Source of the DNA: Homalodisca vitripennis
Taxonomy: Eukaryota; Arthropoda; Insecta; Hemiptera; Cicadellidae
DNA length: 64,000 bases
Reading direction: 5' to 3'
NCBI RefSeq assembly: GCF_021130785.1
Contig: NC_060213.1
Span: 71,444,001-71,508,000, forward strand
Part shown: piece by piece, positions 1 to 12,320 of the stretch
Numbering within the stretch: position 1 is the stretch's first letter
Layout: each line of letters starts with the position of its first letter
Program-made: the position numbers and the translations under genes
The notes under the pieces: generated by a model
Told to the model about the DNA's origin: nothing
Database searches by the model: none
The model's input: the letters and a program-made list of their open reading frames with translations, nothing else

Positions 1-1235
1 ATTTTATATTAAATAAATAAGCATACATACATCCTGGTTATTGAATAGAACTTATGGATTAAAGTGATTAAAAAATTCTATGGGAACTACTAAAGATTCT
101 TTACAGGTGCATTTAAAAATATGAGCAACTGAGGCACGTACAGTACAGGTAGGACACCGATGATGTAGTGCTCTGATGACGTCACGGGGAGTAAGAGTGG
201 GTGAAATAGGGGGTGGATGCATCTCACAACTGTTCCAATTATTGATCACCTGGTACTGAGCTCTCTTCATTGGTCCACATGCGAGTAAACGCCGCTTACA
301 AGAAAAGCGGTGACTCAAATAAATCATTGGACTACTATTGTAAAATACCCTGGATTAAAAATAACTATAAATGTTTTCGTTATATTATTGTAATCTGGCA
401 TGTAAATTGGTCTTTAAAAACTTAATAACTTCCTGCAGAAAATTTCAAATTACATTATGCTTCCCTTTTCTATATAAACTTTTCAGGACGCCCGAGCGAA
501 AATATATAAAAACCTGCTCATAAACAAGAGTTTCACTGTGATATTGTTAAATAAGTAAATTATAACATGCATATTCTACAAGTAAATGAAGACGCGCAGT
601 TGAATTGTACTGACCTAGATGTCTTAATGTTCATTATCTTAAAACATCTGGACTGCCTTGTCCTTCATACGCTCAACTTCACTTAAGAATATTATTTGTC
701 CTAGCATTAATCCTACATGAGTTAAAAATGGAAATTTTTAGATGGATGAACATCACAAATGAAATAAACATATTTATTTAATTGTGAGATGGCTACCGTA
801 AAGTAGTTTTTTGGGCTGGAATGTAACATAATAACATTTAAGGTACATAAGAATTGTTTTATAAGATAATTTATAAAAATATACATACACATAGCAGTTA
901 GATTGTAAAAATGTATGGAACACAATTATGTTCCTAAGAAGTCATATATAATATTTATGCTACAGATTCTTCAATATACCAAGAATGGAACACAGGTTAA
1001 ATTATTCTGTGTCAGACTATTTCTGTCATATATATATAATTAAATAACCCAATTAACATGTAATCGGAATATTTGAGAAAAGACTTTAAATGTGTATTAT
1101 AAGATATAGAGGCAAATTCCTAATGAAGTGTCATGAATGTATTCCTAAATATGCCTTCGAACACCTAAATAACCAACAAGTCATGATAAAGATTTTTTAA
1201 TGTAACTCCTGATTTTATAATTTCTTAACGCCTAA
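1..1235. other. AT-rich flank, no gene recognised
   Basis: Both strands were read. Open frames are short, AT-rich and lack recognisable motifs or splice-site pairs. The missing first exon of the serotonin receptor, which must end after one base of a codon, was not found here and probably lies further upstream. Confidence 0.5.
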
Positions 1236-1238
1236 TAT

Positions 1239-1240
<2 letters not shown>

Positions 1241-1280
<40 letters not shown>
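1241..1280. repeat. (TA)n microsatellite at SINE tail
   Basis: About 20 uninterrupted TA units directly abut the 3' tail of the minus-strand tRNA-like SINE. The same SINE tail runs into TA repeats at 43905, so the repeat is probably the element's own tail or grew from it. Confidence 0.9.
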
Positions 1281-1282
<2 letters not shown>

Positions 1283-1286
<4 letters not shown>

Positions 1287-1420
1287 CAAATTGTATAAAT
1301 GGCAATAGCCTTATTTAATTTCAATAAACATTGAATCACAAAAAGTACTTGCTCCGCCGGGAGTCGAACCCGGATCTCTCACTTGCCGGGTGAATGTGCT
1401 AGCATTACACCACAGAGCGC
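1283..1420 (-). mobile_element. tRNA-like SINE, copy 1
   Basis: Read on the minus strand this has a box A-like TGGTGTAATGC (1402-1412), an anticodon-arm-like hairpin, and an exact box B GGTTCGACTCC (complement of 1360-1370) inside a 5-bp T stem. A 3' tail follows, containing AAGTACTTTTTGTGATTCAA, and ends in TA repeats. The anticodon loop would read CCGGCAA, with C instead of the near-universal T at position 33, so a functional tRNA is unlikely. The same tail follows box B at 43817. A repeated tRNA-derived SINE family is the best explanation. Confidence 0.7.
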
Positions 1421-1494
1421 ATTCACCCGGCAAGTTAGAGATCCGGGTTCGACTCCCGGCGGAGCAAGTACTTTTTGTGATTCAATGTTTATTG

Positions 1495-1499
<5 letters not shown>
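1317..1499. repeat. 84-bp inverted repeat made of SINE sequence
   Basis: Arms 1317-1400 and 1416-1499 are reverse complements with about two mismatches around a 15-base spacer (1401-1415). The right arm is a + strand copy of the tRNA 3' half and tail of the SINE; the left arm is the same part of copy 1. Both ends run towards TA repeats. The arrangement could arise from a fold-back during reverse transcription or from head-to-head insertion. Confidence 0.9.

Positions 1500-1562
<63 letters not shown>
1499..1562. repeat. (TA)n microsatellite
   Basis: About 31 TA units follow the right arm of the SINE palindrome immediately. The tail segment seen in the other copies (AAATAAGG..TATTGCC) is missing here, so the TA tract replaces it. 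Confidence 0.9.
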
Positions 1563-1567
<5 letters not shown>

Positions 1568-1759
1568 AAAATAATATAGTATAATATAATTTTTTATTTA
1601 AAAATTAAAAGTTGTTTTTAACTTTATTTTTGGTTTTCTTTCCTGGCCTTTATATTGCTTCGTAATATTTTTAATGGACGAATTAAATTTTTTAAGTTTA
1701 CACTGAATGTTTTCCTCACTTCTAAAATGCTCCATATTCATTGTTCTCTATTGTTCCAG

Positions 1760-1971
1760 ATGACCTACAAGAGCGAGACGGTCTGCGGGATGTTGTAGCC
1801 ATGTTGTCCTCTGCACACTATCATGAGCTGTTCAAGCGGTATGCCCGACGGCCCCTCAAGTGGCGGAAGAGGACGACACCTTACCTACCACTGTCGTTGC
1901 CTACCACCCCCTTCCCACTACCAACTACACTCTCCACGGAGAGCAACGAGGTTTGGTGGACAGTTCCGGAG
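1760..1971 (+). CDS. 5-HT1A receptor exon: extracellular N-terminus, first part
   Basis: The acceptor is TTGTTCCAG before 1760 and the donor is CCGGAG/GTAAGA at 1971. The exon enters after one base of a codon and leaves in phase 0, matching the next exon. It encodes about 70 residues: an Arg/Lys-rich stretch (FKRYARRPLKWRKR) followed by a Pro/Thr-rich stretch. There is no membrane segment. Receptor N-termini are poorly conserved, so assignment rests on orientation, splice sites and phase rather than on a recognised motif. Confidence 0.75.
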
Positions 1972-4247
1972 GTAAGAAACTTTAGTTTGTTCTATACGTA
2001 AACGTGATTTTAGAAAAATGTTTTTTTCATCCCTAAGACACACGACACACTTAAGTGAATAGTGTAGTGTATAGTTGGAAAGCTTATAAAATGGCGCAGT
2101 TTTTAAAATATTTAGCTACCTTCTTGTATACAGGATGAAGAAAAATACAATAGACCAATGTTTTTTTTTATTTTTAGATACTTAAATTTTAAACTTTAGA
2201 ACTATTAACAATGGAGTTTTTATTATTGATCATTTAAAATTTTCACTTATTCCTATTCAAAATTTAATGTAGAATACGAAAATTACGTCATTTACTCAAA
2301 TCCGTTTAGAGGTAGTTGAGAAATTGCTGTAATATGTTTAAAAATATGGTTATTTTACAAAAAATTAAAATAGTTCTTTTTGAGGCCAAATTTTTTTACT
2401 TGGAACCTCTGACATGCATCATTACACCTAATTTACTTTGTATTTTCACCCAAAACTTTTTGTAACACTGATGACCAGCCATCCTGTATACATATATACG
2501 CAATGTTAAGATAAAATTGGAATATTAAATACAATGAAAGATATTATCTCAATAATATGATTAAAGTTAAATAAAATTTAACTGAATCATGGAAGCGTAA
2601 GTATCGTGGTCAGCCACGAATTGAGTCTGAATCTCAAATCTTATTTATTTGTATTAAATATATTCCTAATATTTGCACGCCGTCATTAATGAAACAATAA
2701 CATGTATTCTTCGATATTATTATGGAAAACAAACTCGGCGTTTTACGCAGTTTTGATAATATACTCTTTGTAATGTTCACTCGTCCTGTTACGGGAAGAA
2801 TGAGTCGAAAGTTACCAGAAATAATTTGACATGAACATATTCTTTGTATTATAAGTCGGTAGATAGTTATGTCGATATAAGAAATTATAAAAAGTATCAC
2901 TTTTAAAACTATACCTACATATATTGAATGGAATATTACAAAATAAATACAATAAAATATAAAATCCGAGGCATTTGGAATAGTTAATTTCATTAGTATA
3001 AGACACAAATAATATATGTTTTAGTGCATTTCAAATGCAATTATTATTAAATCAACGTAATTAAATTGTTATTGTTAAGCCAGCATACAAACTTTTCAAA
3101 GAATCACAGGTTGTTTTTTTTAATAAAGAACAGTATAAAATTGTGATTTAATTTAAATAAAAATTTTTTTAGTGTCATTTGTACAAAAATGTTATAATTA
3201 ACCCATTGCGTTTTTGTAATTTACTTTATTGAACTGAGATATTTGACATTTTAATGTACCAAAAAGTATTTAATTACAACAACAAACTTTATTCTATTTT
3301 TTTTTAATAAACTCATGGTATTGGAGATGCAAAAATGTATTATTACGGCAATACTTATAAAAATTATATAGTTTTTCTACACTGTTACAAGTAGTCCCTA
3401 CTTTTTTATGTTTCTTTAATACATTTTATATATAAATTTCAGTTACGTTTCTCTACTTGAAGGTTTTTTCCTCTTTCGATGTTTAACGACTTGGAAAACG
3501 GTAAATAGTAATCGTGCTATAGAAAATAATATAAAACTAAAGAACGCTTTCAAGTGAGAATACCTAAATGTTACTTTTGGTTTATTTCTGACATTTAGGC
3601 ATTGATTTCTCTAAAAGATGATACTAAAAGTATTTTCTACTTTACGATGTAATTGTAATGTTCATGTTCAGTGAGTATTAATATTTTCATTAATCAAAAC
3701 ATAAAGAATTTGATTTCTTTGCCGAGAATAGCGTAAAATACTATTGCAATTTTATATCTTAAATAATTTTAAATATTTCTTTTATTACAATATAGTTTAA
3801 TCTAGTACAATTGCATTACACATATCTGTTGCCAAACATAAATGTTTTAAAATTTCGAACTATTTTTTTTTTATTACATTACCAACCTGCTCTAAAAAAC
3901 TTGTGGATTTTTAAGTATCAAAATCATATATTACATAAAAACTTATATTCCAATATAGCTTATTAAAACTTCTGTATTTACTGATTTAATCACTTACAGA
4001 TTGGGTTTCATCAGAATTGTAGAGTTTTGTTTAGTGTATTATATTTAATTTAAGTGTATTCCTTTTATGTTATTTACCGATGTATTTGTAGATTTTAAAA
4101 CTATTTGAAACTACACAATTAATTACAGCCCTCATACTTCGTATGAGTTAAATTATTATTATCTGGTAATTTATGAATATCTGGGAAAATATTTAAATAC
4201 TAAACATACATCACCGTATGAATACTAATGGAGGGACACGTTGGTAG
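1972..4247 (+). other. receptor intron, nothing else seen
   Basis: AT-rich intronic sequence. No coding exon, element or RNA gene was recognised. The 3' acceptor (TTGGTAG) has only a weak pyrimidine tract, but it is the one AG nearby that gives phase 0. Confidence 0.6.
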
Positions 4248-4458
4248 GTGCGGGTGTTGGGGGTCAACAGGACAACGACGTGGGAAGAGCCGGTGTCGGA
4301 GGCGGTGGACCACGGGCTGATGATGGAGAACACCACCAACCTGACCATCGACCTTGGGACCAACCTGACTCTGGCCCGGGGCGATGAGCAGGTGGAGCTA
4401 GCCATAATGGTGGCGACAGCTTTGGTGCTGGGCCTCATTATCTTGGCCACGGTTATCG
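4248..4458 (+). CDS. 5-HT1A receptor exon: glycosylated N-terminus and start of TM1
   Basis: The exon is bounded by GGTAG/GTG and ATCG/GTAAGT. It starts in phase 0 and ends after the first base of the Gly codon completed in the next exon. It carries four N-x-S/T sequons (NRT, NTT, NLT, NLT), typical of an extracellular tail, followed by the hydrophobic AIMVATALVLGLIILATVIG, which is most of TM1. GC content is far above the surrounding intron. Confidence 0.9.
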
Positions 4459-4869
4459 GTAAGTGGTTCAGTGTTGAGTCGTAGAATTTTGCTCCACTTT
4501 TCACTTGGGAGTTACTTGCTCTTTGGATTGGTCATGCACATGCTTCGTACTCATTAGAAACTAAATAGTAACATTGAAAATTTTGTTCAAAACAGAAAGA
4601 AATACAATGAAAAATATTAATTCGGCATTAAAAAGGATTTTTTACGACAATAAGCAACAATTACGGGTTAAAAAATGTAATGTCATATGAATCGGACTGA
4701 CATCTAGTTATTTACGAATGGAAGAAAAACTATAATAATACCTAAAAAATACTAAATTATATTACAGTAAGTTTGTAATTTTTATTTTGCCAAAAATAAA
4801 ACTGAGGACCGACTTTTGAACGATATAATCGAGGTTGTAAATAAGTTCAACAGGTTTTTACAATTGTTG

Positions 4870-5760
4870 CTTGTGATTTAGGTCCTCGCCACCAGCCCCT
4901 CAAGAAAATCCTACTCGAACACATAGCCCGATTGCGTCAAGGACCCTGGCTCTAGTTTCCGAGGGAGAGCTTGACAGAATTGTAAAGCAGCTCCCAGCCA
5001 AATAGTCAAATGTTCTGAATTCAATGTCGATGTGACTTTTAAAGAATTGCTTTACGCTTACTGTGAGACCTCTAAATTACCCATTCCCATTCTATTTCTG
5101 CTTTATGTCAATGAAACAATCATCACTGACGCACGGTGCAATATTAAAGTACGAAGATGACACTACTCTTAGGTTCAAACGAAATTTCAAGTTCAATTCG
5201 GAACGAAATGCTTTTTTTTGTACAGCCTCGATCTGAAACCTAATTTTTATTAATTATTAAAAATGTAATGTCTGGAGTGGAAATGGAATTTAGTCCTACC
5301 GGAATCATGGACTATTAACGACTAGATGCAGTTTTCTGTGTAAATTATTGTAAATGCTTGGAAATTATTGGGATCAAACCCTGGTATGGAGCGCTCACAT
5401 AGACCACGTCTGCTCTAGAATAGATTCAGTTACATTGCAAAAGAAATAATCCGAGTCATAGCATAGTTCAAGTTTACATAGTCGTGCAGGCCATCTTTTA
5501 AAAGTTTGCAACTGTTGACTCTGCCAAAAGCCTTCAACGGGCATTGAAAATTAGGCCGAGACATACACAAGAATAGAGGCAGAGAGAACAAACGGACTGC
5601 AAGAAATAAGACGCTTGTTCTAGCAGGCAGAAATGTATTTGATCAACAGGTTATGAAATTACATGAGAAATATCCAACGCTTAAGGAGTTTGAAACTCGT
5701 ATGTAACTCTGATTAACGACCTAAGTGTGAACGAGTTCTTGGCAATACACTGGTAGACCA
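4870..5760 (+). pseudogene. decayed CR1/Jockey-group LINE ORF2 (RT)
   Basis: Broken frames retain the order of a LINE RT. RIVKQLPAK..SNVLNSMS parallels the RVIRDLPSKKSNDLNHVS region of the element at 41.9 kb. FLLYVNE and the catalytic-loop relic KYEDDTTL follow near 5150. Next come LQKK..IRVIA, SCRPSFKSLQLLTLP and a GRDIHKNRGRENKRTAR tail segment near 5560. Stops and frameshifts are frequent. The copy is 5'-truncated and old, inserted in receptor sense orientation, and belongs to the same group as the 38.7-kb element. Confidence 0.7.
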
Positions 5761-7187
5761 AAGTTAATAGTTAGATTAATTCCCTATTGAACTAGAATAA
5801 ATTGGCGAGGATTGAATGGAAATGGACAACATGTATATCTGTTGCAGAGAATTATGGTATGATAATATAAATTGTAGCTCAAGTAATTGTAACAAGACTC
5901 ACTGACCACTTTTCCAGTAAAAAACTTTTGTGTAGGTTATGTCATATATAAAATCTCAGTTTCTATTATACTAGCCAGTTTCAGGTCTTTTTATACTGCA
6001 GCAACACATTTAACTGTTATTTTCCTTCTCTTTGGTTTTTCATAAAACTACATGTGATAGTGTAAAGATTCAAAGTTAGTTTCCTCTGATCATTTCCTTT
6101 AAATAAGATTTTAAAATATACTAATTAGGTCTAAGTTTATAATTTAATATATTAGTGATGAATGTTACTCGAACCCTATTTAATTTTTATTATTGTAATT
6201 GTTCGTATTTTGAAGTTGATCTAGTTCAAGCTTTTCTTTTTTTAACTAAAAATTTTTGTATTTACCAATAAAGCAACTAATACAAACTGCTAAAGGGGCT
6301 AAACTGAACTAATTTTCGGTTTATTCGTAAATAAGCCTTGTAATGTTTCTTTGGTTTAGCACCCGTGTCAATATTTGGCCCAACACGAGACTTATATCAC
6401 CGACATAGTACAGTTTGTCACGTATGATATCGAGCTAAGTCAGTAGAGAACGGAGGGACGCACGTACAACATACAGCAATATTTCACCGTGTGTACCGAC
6501 GCAGTCAATATTTACTGATATCTTCCTCATGTCGAGCTGGAGCATGTTAAAGTATGTTTGCCTCGGCTGAGCACAAAACAGAGTTGGATATGGATCCATG
6601 TTTGGACTTATGTTATGTTAGTTTGTAAACGTAAGCGTTCTTTGGTGTTTTAATAGAAAATTTTGTGTTTGTCATTAACTGTTAGCAATTCAGAAATTTT
6701 AATAAATATTTTCTGAACTATAACATATTTCCAAAACCCAAAATGTTACAGTCTTTATCCCATCAAATCATGTAAAGACACTTATTGTACGTAACTGAAC
6801 ATTTTTTATCAAGTTCAAAGTTTACAATACTAAACGTGAATCCATAATAACCTGATGTAACCTATTACAGTGTGATTAAAACAAATTCAAACCTAGATAT
6901 CTGTTTAGTAACCAAGACCAGTTTACAGAATTGAAAAAAAATTGTACTACAACCCTTCAAAAATAATATTATGTCTAACCACCGGATTGGTCTGTGAGGA
7001 TTCTGTATTTTAACCTTTCTGTTCTCTGGTGCTCATTATATTCAGATTTGGAGCTATCCAAAAGTGGCCAGGTTTTATTCTACAAACAGGCTCGGATTCT
7101 TTTGAGAGGATTCCAAACATTGTTTTGACCCCTAGAAGTACCAAGAACGCAGCACGTGTTTAATGTAGGAGGATTTTTTAATTATAA

Positions 7188-7403
7188 ATGGGACTGGTGT
7201 TTTTATCGGAAGGAGTCATTATCGGAGGGACGAATCCTCCGAGGGACGAAACGGTAACGGTAACGAGTGTAACCGAAGCCGTTACGTCAGCGTTTCAAGG
7301 TCAACGACGCAGTGGAGGCGTTTGTTCTCCAATGCCTAAGAGAATGTCAAGGACAATTTACGATGACGGAGTAATAGAAAAGCTCCCAATCCGATGGGAA
7401 TAA
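7188..7403 (+). CDS. small unrecognised ORF in receptor intron
   Basis: An ATG-started ORF of 71 codons in a patch richer in GC than the intron around it. The product is rich in Thr, Val and Ser and has no domain or membrane segment I recognise. It contains short internal repeats (GGTAACGGTAACG). Neither a convincing splice acceptor nor a donor flanks it. It may be a fragment of an unidentified element, an unspliced small ORF, or chance. Confidence 0.15.
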   Translation: MGLVFLSEGVIIGGTNPPRDETVTVTSVTEAVTSAFQGQRRSGGVCSPMPKRMSRTIYDDGVIEKLPIRWE

Positions 7404-7431
7404 GTAATTTTAAGTTTGGATGAATTTGTAG

Positions 7432-7437
<6 letters not shown>

Positions 7438-7472
<35 letters not shown>
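7438..7472. repeat. (TA)n microsatellite
   Basis: About 17 TA units within the receptor intron, 35 bases after the small ORF. Confidence 0.9.
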
Positions 7473-7474
<2 letters not shown>

Positions 7475-9965
7475 AATAAAGTTCTATTTTTATCAGATAT
7501 GTTTATATTTGATTACCCGTATTTAGATTTCAGATATACATCAATATCTTTATATCAGCTTATCAACAGACCGACCTAGTTTCAATATTTCCATTATGTT
7601 CTGATATTTCAAATTGCAGGTTAAATCTGGTTTTAGTTTTCTACGAATCTCGGATCTAATTATGTTTATTCATCTTATACGAGTATAGATTTATATACAT
7701 ATCGAGATCCTATATTTAAGTCTACGATGATGATGACGACAAAATAATGTTATTAAAATCCTCAACTTGTTGAAGTTATTTTAAAGTCTTTCGTAAAAGT
7801 TCTTTCATATATTTGTATGTAGTGATAACAAAATAATATATAAGGGCCTTATGTCTTCTTAATACTCAATCGAACTATACATATTTAATTGCAGTTCGTG
7901 TAGTCTTTTACACTAATTGAAAAACAAACATAAACCAGTATGGTCCCATTATTAAATACAATAAGTTATGCTGCAATATAGTTATTGTAAAAAAATAACA
8001 ATTCACAAAATCTTAATTGTCATTTCAAGTATAATTAGTTGTGAATAAATGAAATTAAGCTTCGTATTCAGCAGAAGTTTCAGTAGATACATTTATTCTT
8101 CCATTACTACTCTGTTCATGAACTCTACTACCAAACTAGTAAATAACTCTGTCAAATTAATACATATTAAAATACAATTTTTTTTTATTCTCGTTTTAAC
8201 TTTAAAACTAATAAAGTAAAATTGTATAGTTTATGGCGGCCTCCTGATATTTTGTTTCTTAATATACAATTGATTCCAGAAAGGTCTAAACTTCATTTGT
8301 TGGTTTATACCAGACTTCAGTGTTGTAATTTAGCCTGTGCTGGTGAGATGCGATGTTTGTGCTATTGAGTTCTGTGCATCACAAAGACTGCGTTCATATT
8401 TCTATACGGAGGTCAGGTTGTTGTCAGGAATGCTTCCATGTTATTGTTGGTAGCCCATTACCGAACGTTGTAGGATTTACACTAATGTTTACTAAGTAAG
8501 TTTATTAAGTACTTCACTCTTTAGAAAGAGGGTAGATTTTAATCATCGAAAAGAAGTGTTGTAGATTTTGAAGTATACAACGTTAGCAATTGATCGGAAT
8601 CCAACTATAATTTCAAAATAATCGTCAATAACAAATAATAAACGAGAAAATGTTTTGTTTTATTTCTTAAATCGGCAATCTTAGCGTATTCATCCTCCAC
8701 CTATAAAAATCTGTATTTTAAATTTTCAAAATATGCAAAATAATCTCATGGCAACTTGTAAAAACTTAATTATAGGAAAAAAGCTATAAATAGGTTGTGC
8801 TGCTTCACAGAGCTTTAGGCGTTCCTAATATCCAGAGAGGACTCTCTATAGATATTTTAGGCGGAAGATTGGGACCAAAAACACAAAGTTTACAATATTT
8901 GGAAAGTTCTAAAATATCTCAAACTGATAAGTAACCAGGCCTTCACCTTATGTAAATGTGTTTGACTGACGATATGGATTGAAAAAAGCTCACTCTACTT
9001 CTCCTGTAAAGTCTTTTTGTCCATAACTTAAATAAAACTGTTCCTCCTCAAAGTTAATGCTTATTATTTTTTTATGTTGGCTGATGTAGGGCAGTGTTTA
9101 AGTTAGTCCTTTATTTCATATTTAAGGAAAGGAAGAGAAATACGACAAGATACAACACTTCAGACTTTACAAAATAAATCATATAAGATTCCATTTGAAT
9201 GTCAAGAATATCACTTAATCTACAAGAATCTCTATTCGAATAAAAATATCTTTCGTACAAGAACTAAATTATTTGTTTATAAACACCAATATCCGCTTCA
9301 CATATTTTAACAATAAAGTCACATATGGAAAAGAAATAGTCTGACAACCACAAAAGATTCAAAAACACAACAAACACAATACAAAAAAAACCCACAAACT
9401 TACGAGTGAAGTATAATTTAGTGGTTTTGACTCAATAATGCTCTTACTGATAAAATACGTTTCAAAACTCTCTGTTTCGGTTTCCTTTAGAGCGTTAAAC
9501 GTTTGAGGATTAAGAAAAGAAAATTACTGTTTCTTAAATTATTTATATGTTATACATCTATAAAGAATAATAAATTTTGATAATACTTACAGTTGTCTTT
9601 TTTAACAAAATAGTTTTAGTTTCCTAATTAAGTGAAAGCGTTCAAGCCCAGTTCAGTCTTAATTACAAGAAAGATGAAACAGTTTGCAATGCTACTTCTA
9701 CAGTCAGTTGTCCGACAAACGCTTTGTACAAAGCGACTGTCTAATTAGAGTTCAGGCAGTGGATCCGGCCTGCAGTGGCTTCAATTATTCCCAAAGCACA
9801 ATTCTCGAGGCTCCGGACTAGAGTTCAAATTATAATGGGTACTTAAAATAAAAGATATGGTTACATTTCTTTGACACAGAATTATACGTTGAATAATTAT
9901 ACAACTTATTATAAAAAGTAAAATTAAAGAATGTGTTATTTTACCAGTTCAAGTTACCTAAGAAG

Positions 9966-10172
9966 ACTTCTCTAACACTTAACCTGGGGTCCAACGGCCT
10001 TAAGGTAATGTCCTAACCACCAACAATGGTTGGGGAAGCGGGCTGCTTGTAAGGACACGATCGCTTAGCTGTCATCCATCCAAACAGTAGCCACGATCGA
10101 AGTTGCTTTTTTCGGTTATCTTGCGATAACCACTGTGCCTGCTACACTGCGCCGTTGACTTGGCCTGTTATG
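9966..10172 (-). mobile_element. 5S rRNA-derived SINE (SINE3-like)
   Basis: On the minus strand the sequence follows a 5S rRNA gene. It starts with GTCAACGGCG, then has AAGCAACTTCGATCGTGGCTA and TTTGGATGGATGACAGCT (complement of 10067-10084), close to the 5S internal-promoter segment around GGATGGGTGACCGC. Beyond this the match stops and an unrelated GC-rich body (CAAGCAGCCCGCTTCCCC, CCTTAAGGCCGTTGG) follows, as in SINEs headed by 5S rRNA. Several differences from 5S and the foreign 3' part exclude a working 5S gene. The end coordinates are approximate. Confidence 0.6.
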
Positions 10173-12320
10173 ACTAATTAACAGGTTATACATAATGGTT
10201 AGTTTTTCATAGAAAACTATGGGGTGACGTATTCTCTGGTATTGGGCCCATTCCCTGTCTGAAATTTTTGAAATTTAAAAGTTTTATACTGTAGTTTTTT
10301 TGTGTTCTTAGTAAAATTTTGTAGAACCTTATTTTTACTTGGTCCTAAAGGAACCTTTGCATTGGTTTTGCTGTACTCAGTGCATAACTGAAAGCTATAA
10401 ACCATGCTTGGAAAGAGATTCATAGTTATTATGATTTTTTTGGCATCGATCTTCTCGTCCCCTGCAGCTGTGCAGTAACATTTCTTCTTGATTCATTTTA
10501 CTTGAGAAAAGCTATGATGAGTCATCTTTGTCAAGCTATTTTTATATGACTGTGTGTCTCTCTATCTGTCCGCAGGACATATCGAGAATAAAATTATTAG
10601 TTATATACCAATAAAAGTTATAAATCAAGAAAGTATCATAAACCATCATATTGTATAGTACCCTTTTTACTCTCTGGAGAAGTTGCAAAAAATGGGTAAC
10701 TGCCGGGTACAAGAATTTTCAATGAAATAATATTTGTTATTTATAAATAGAAAAATCAATGGATTTTGTAGTATATTATGTAAAGCATACATATTTTGTG
10801 GCCCAAGTCAGAGTATCAAAATGTACTTGGTTTTTGCTGGTGCTTTGTTTTACATTCAAAGGCAACACCAAACAAGCTACTGGTAAATTGGATTACAAAT
10901 ATCAAAGGTACTCATCATTCAATATATCATCCCTAAATATAGTCAGGTCTTCTAAAAGCTTCACAATCAACTCTATATATTTCCCAACAAAAGGATCCTG
11001 TTCTCGTACCTTAACTCTTTGTTTACAGGCTATTTTAACACTGCTGTACTGTTATATTCCATACAGAAATGTATAAATCTGAAATATACGAAAAGAATTA
11101 ATTTTATAATAATCAAAAATGTCTTTTAATAAATAAATTAAAGATTATTTTAGTATATCCTAAAATTTACTACACATAAAGCATTTAAAACTATCCAAGG
11201 ATATTATGCTGTTTTTGGTTACTAACCAAATGTGGAAAGGTTTTTAGAACAGTGAGTTAAGAACTCTTGTGTAAAAACTATTTGGGCCTATTGAAAGAAC
11301 CACGAGAATGCACCATTTTTTATTTACACCGTTTAAAGGTAAATTCAACACTTTAAATAACTACCTGCTATAAACTTATAAGTATATAAAATATTTTAAA
11401 TCATTACAATTTCAAAAACTCCAAAACTACAAACTACGAAACTAACACCAGTTACTTATACAAATCAGGAAAAACTTTTCTATTTTATTTGCTAAATATT
11501 ATTGATCTGTTATTTAACTGGATGAAATTTATAAATTTTTTTTAGTTGTACGCTTTTATATAGTACCCGATTAAAAAACGATTCTAAAGGACTTTTATAA
11601 ATCAAACTTATGGCAACCGAATATTTTATATATCAACGTTGCCAGCACTATAATGCATGGTTATTACAAAATTAGTATGTGTCTCTAAAATACAGGTCAC
11701 CGTGGGTACGGTAATGATAAAAATGTTATGTAAAATGTTCATACAAATTTGATGGGGATTGACATTTATATTGTTTCTAACAATCCTGCTTTTAATTTCA
11801 GTGAAACGAACCTTTGGAATGCGTAGATCTAGTATTTAAATAAACAAAAATATACGAATTTATTAAAATTAATACTAATTACGAGTATTATTTTTTGGTG
11901 AAACGATGACGTAATTGCGTACAATACTTTATTGTCTGAGGCGAATGTTGACAGTATCATCAAAGGAGAAATTAGTTATATTGATACCTATGTGGTCTAT
12001 TGAAAACTAATTACATTTAATTTCATAAAAATGTTTAATTTTAAAAGAAAAACGTAATGTTTACTACAAGTAAATTAATGTTGATTATATTAGAGTTTTG
12101 GCAATGATATACAAATATTGATTAGTTGTTAGAAATATAAAAGAAACAAATTTTCAGGAGCGGTATGCATAACTTTATTAAATATGTATTATTGTAAGGA
12201 ATTCACGTTATTGGATTTGTTTGGATTAAGGAGACTCAAAATAAAATAAATTTAGGTACTAGTCAAAGCATACATTGATGGATAGCCTCAATTGTTGAGT
12301 AATGTATGGAAACTTTCCAG

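Larger units (their letters stand above)
4459..12320 (+). other. large receptor intron with element relics
   Basis: This 7.9-kb intron interrupts TM1. Identified contents are a decayed LINE (4870-5760), a TA microsatellite (7438-7472), an isolated ORF (7188-7403) and a 5S-like SINE on the minus strand (9966-10172). The rest is AT-rich with nothing recognised. Confidence 0.8.

Noticed and set aside
1346..1475. Functional tRNA genes in both orientations
   Set aside because: The copy with both promoter boxes has C at position 33 of the anticodon loop and weak acceptor pairing; the + strand copy lacks the 5' half. The repeated 3' tail points to a SINE.
9966..10172. Working 5S rRNA gene
   Set aside because: Many substitutions within the internal promoter region, and the 3' third is replaced by unrelated sequence.
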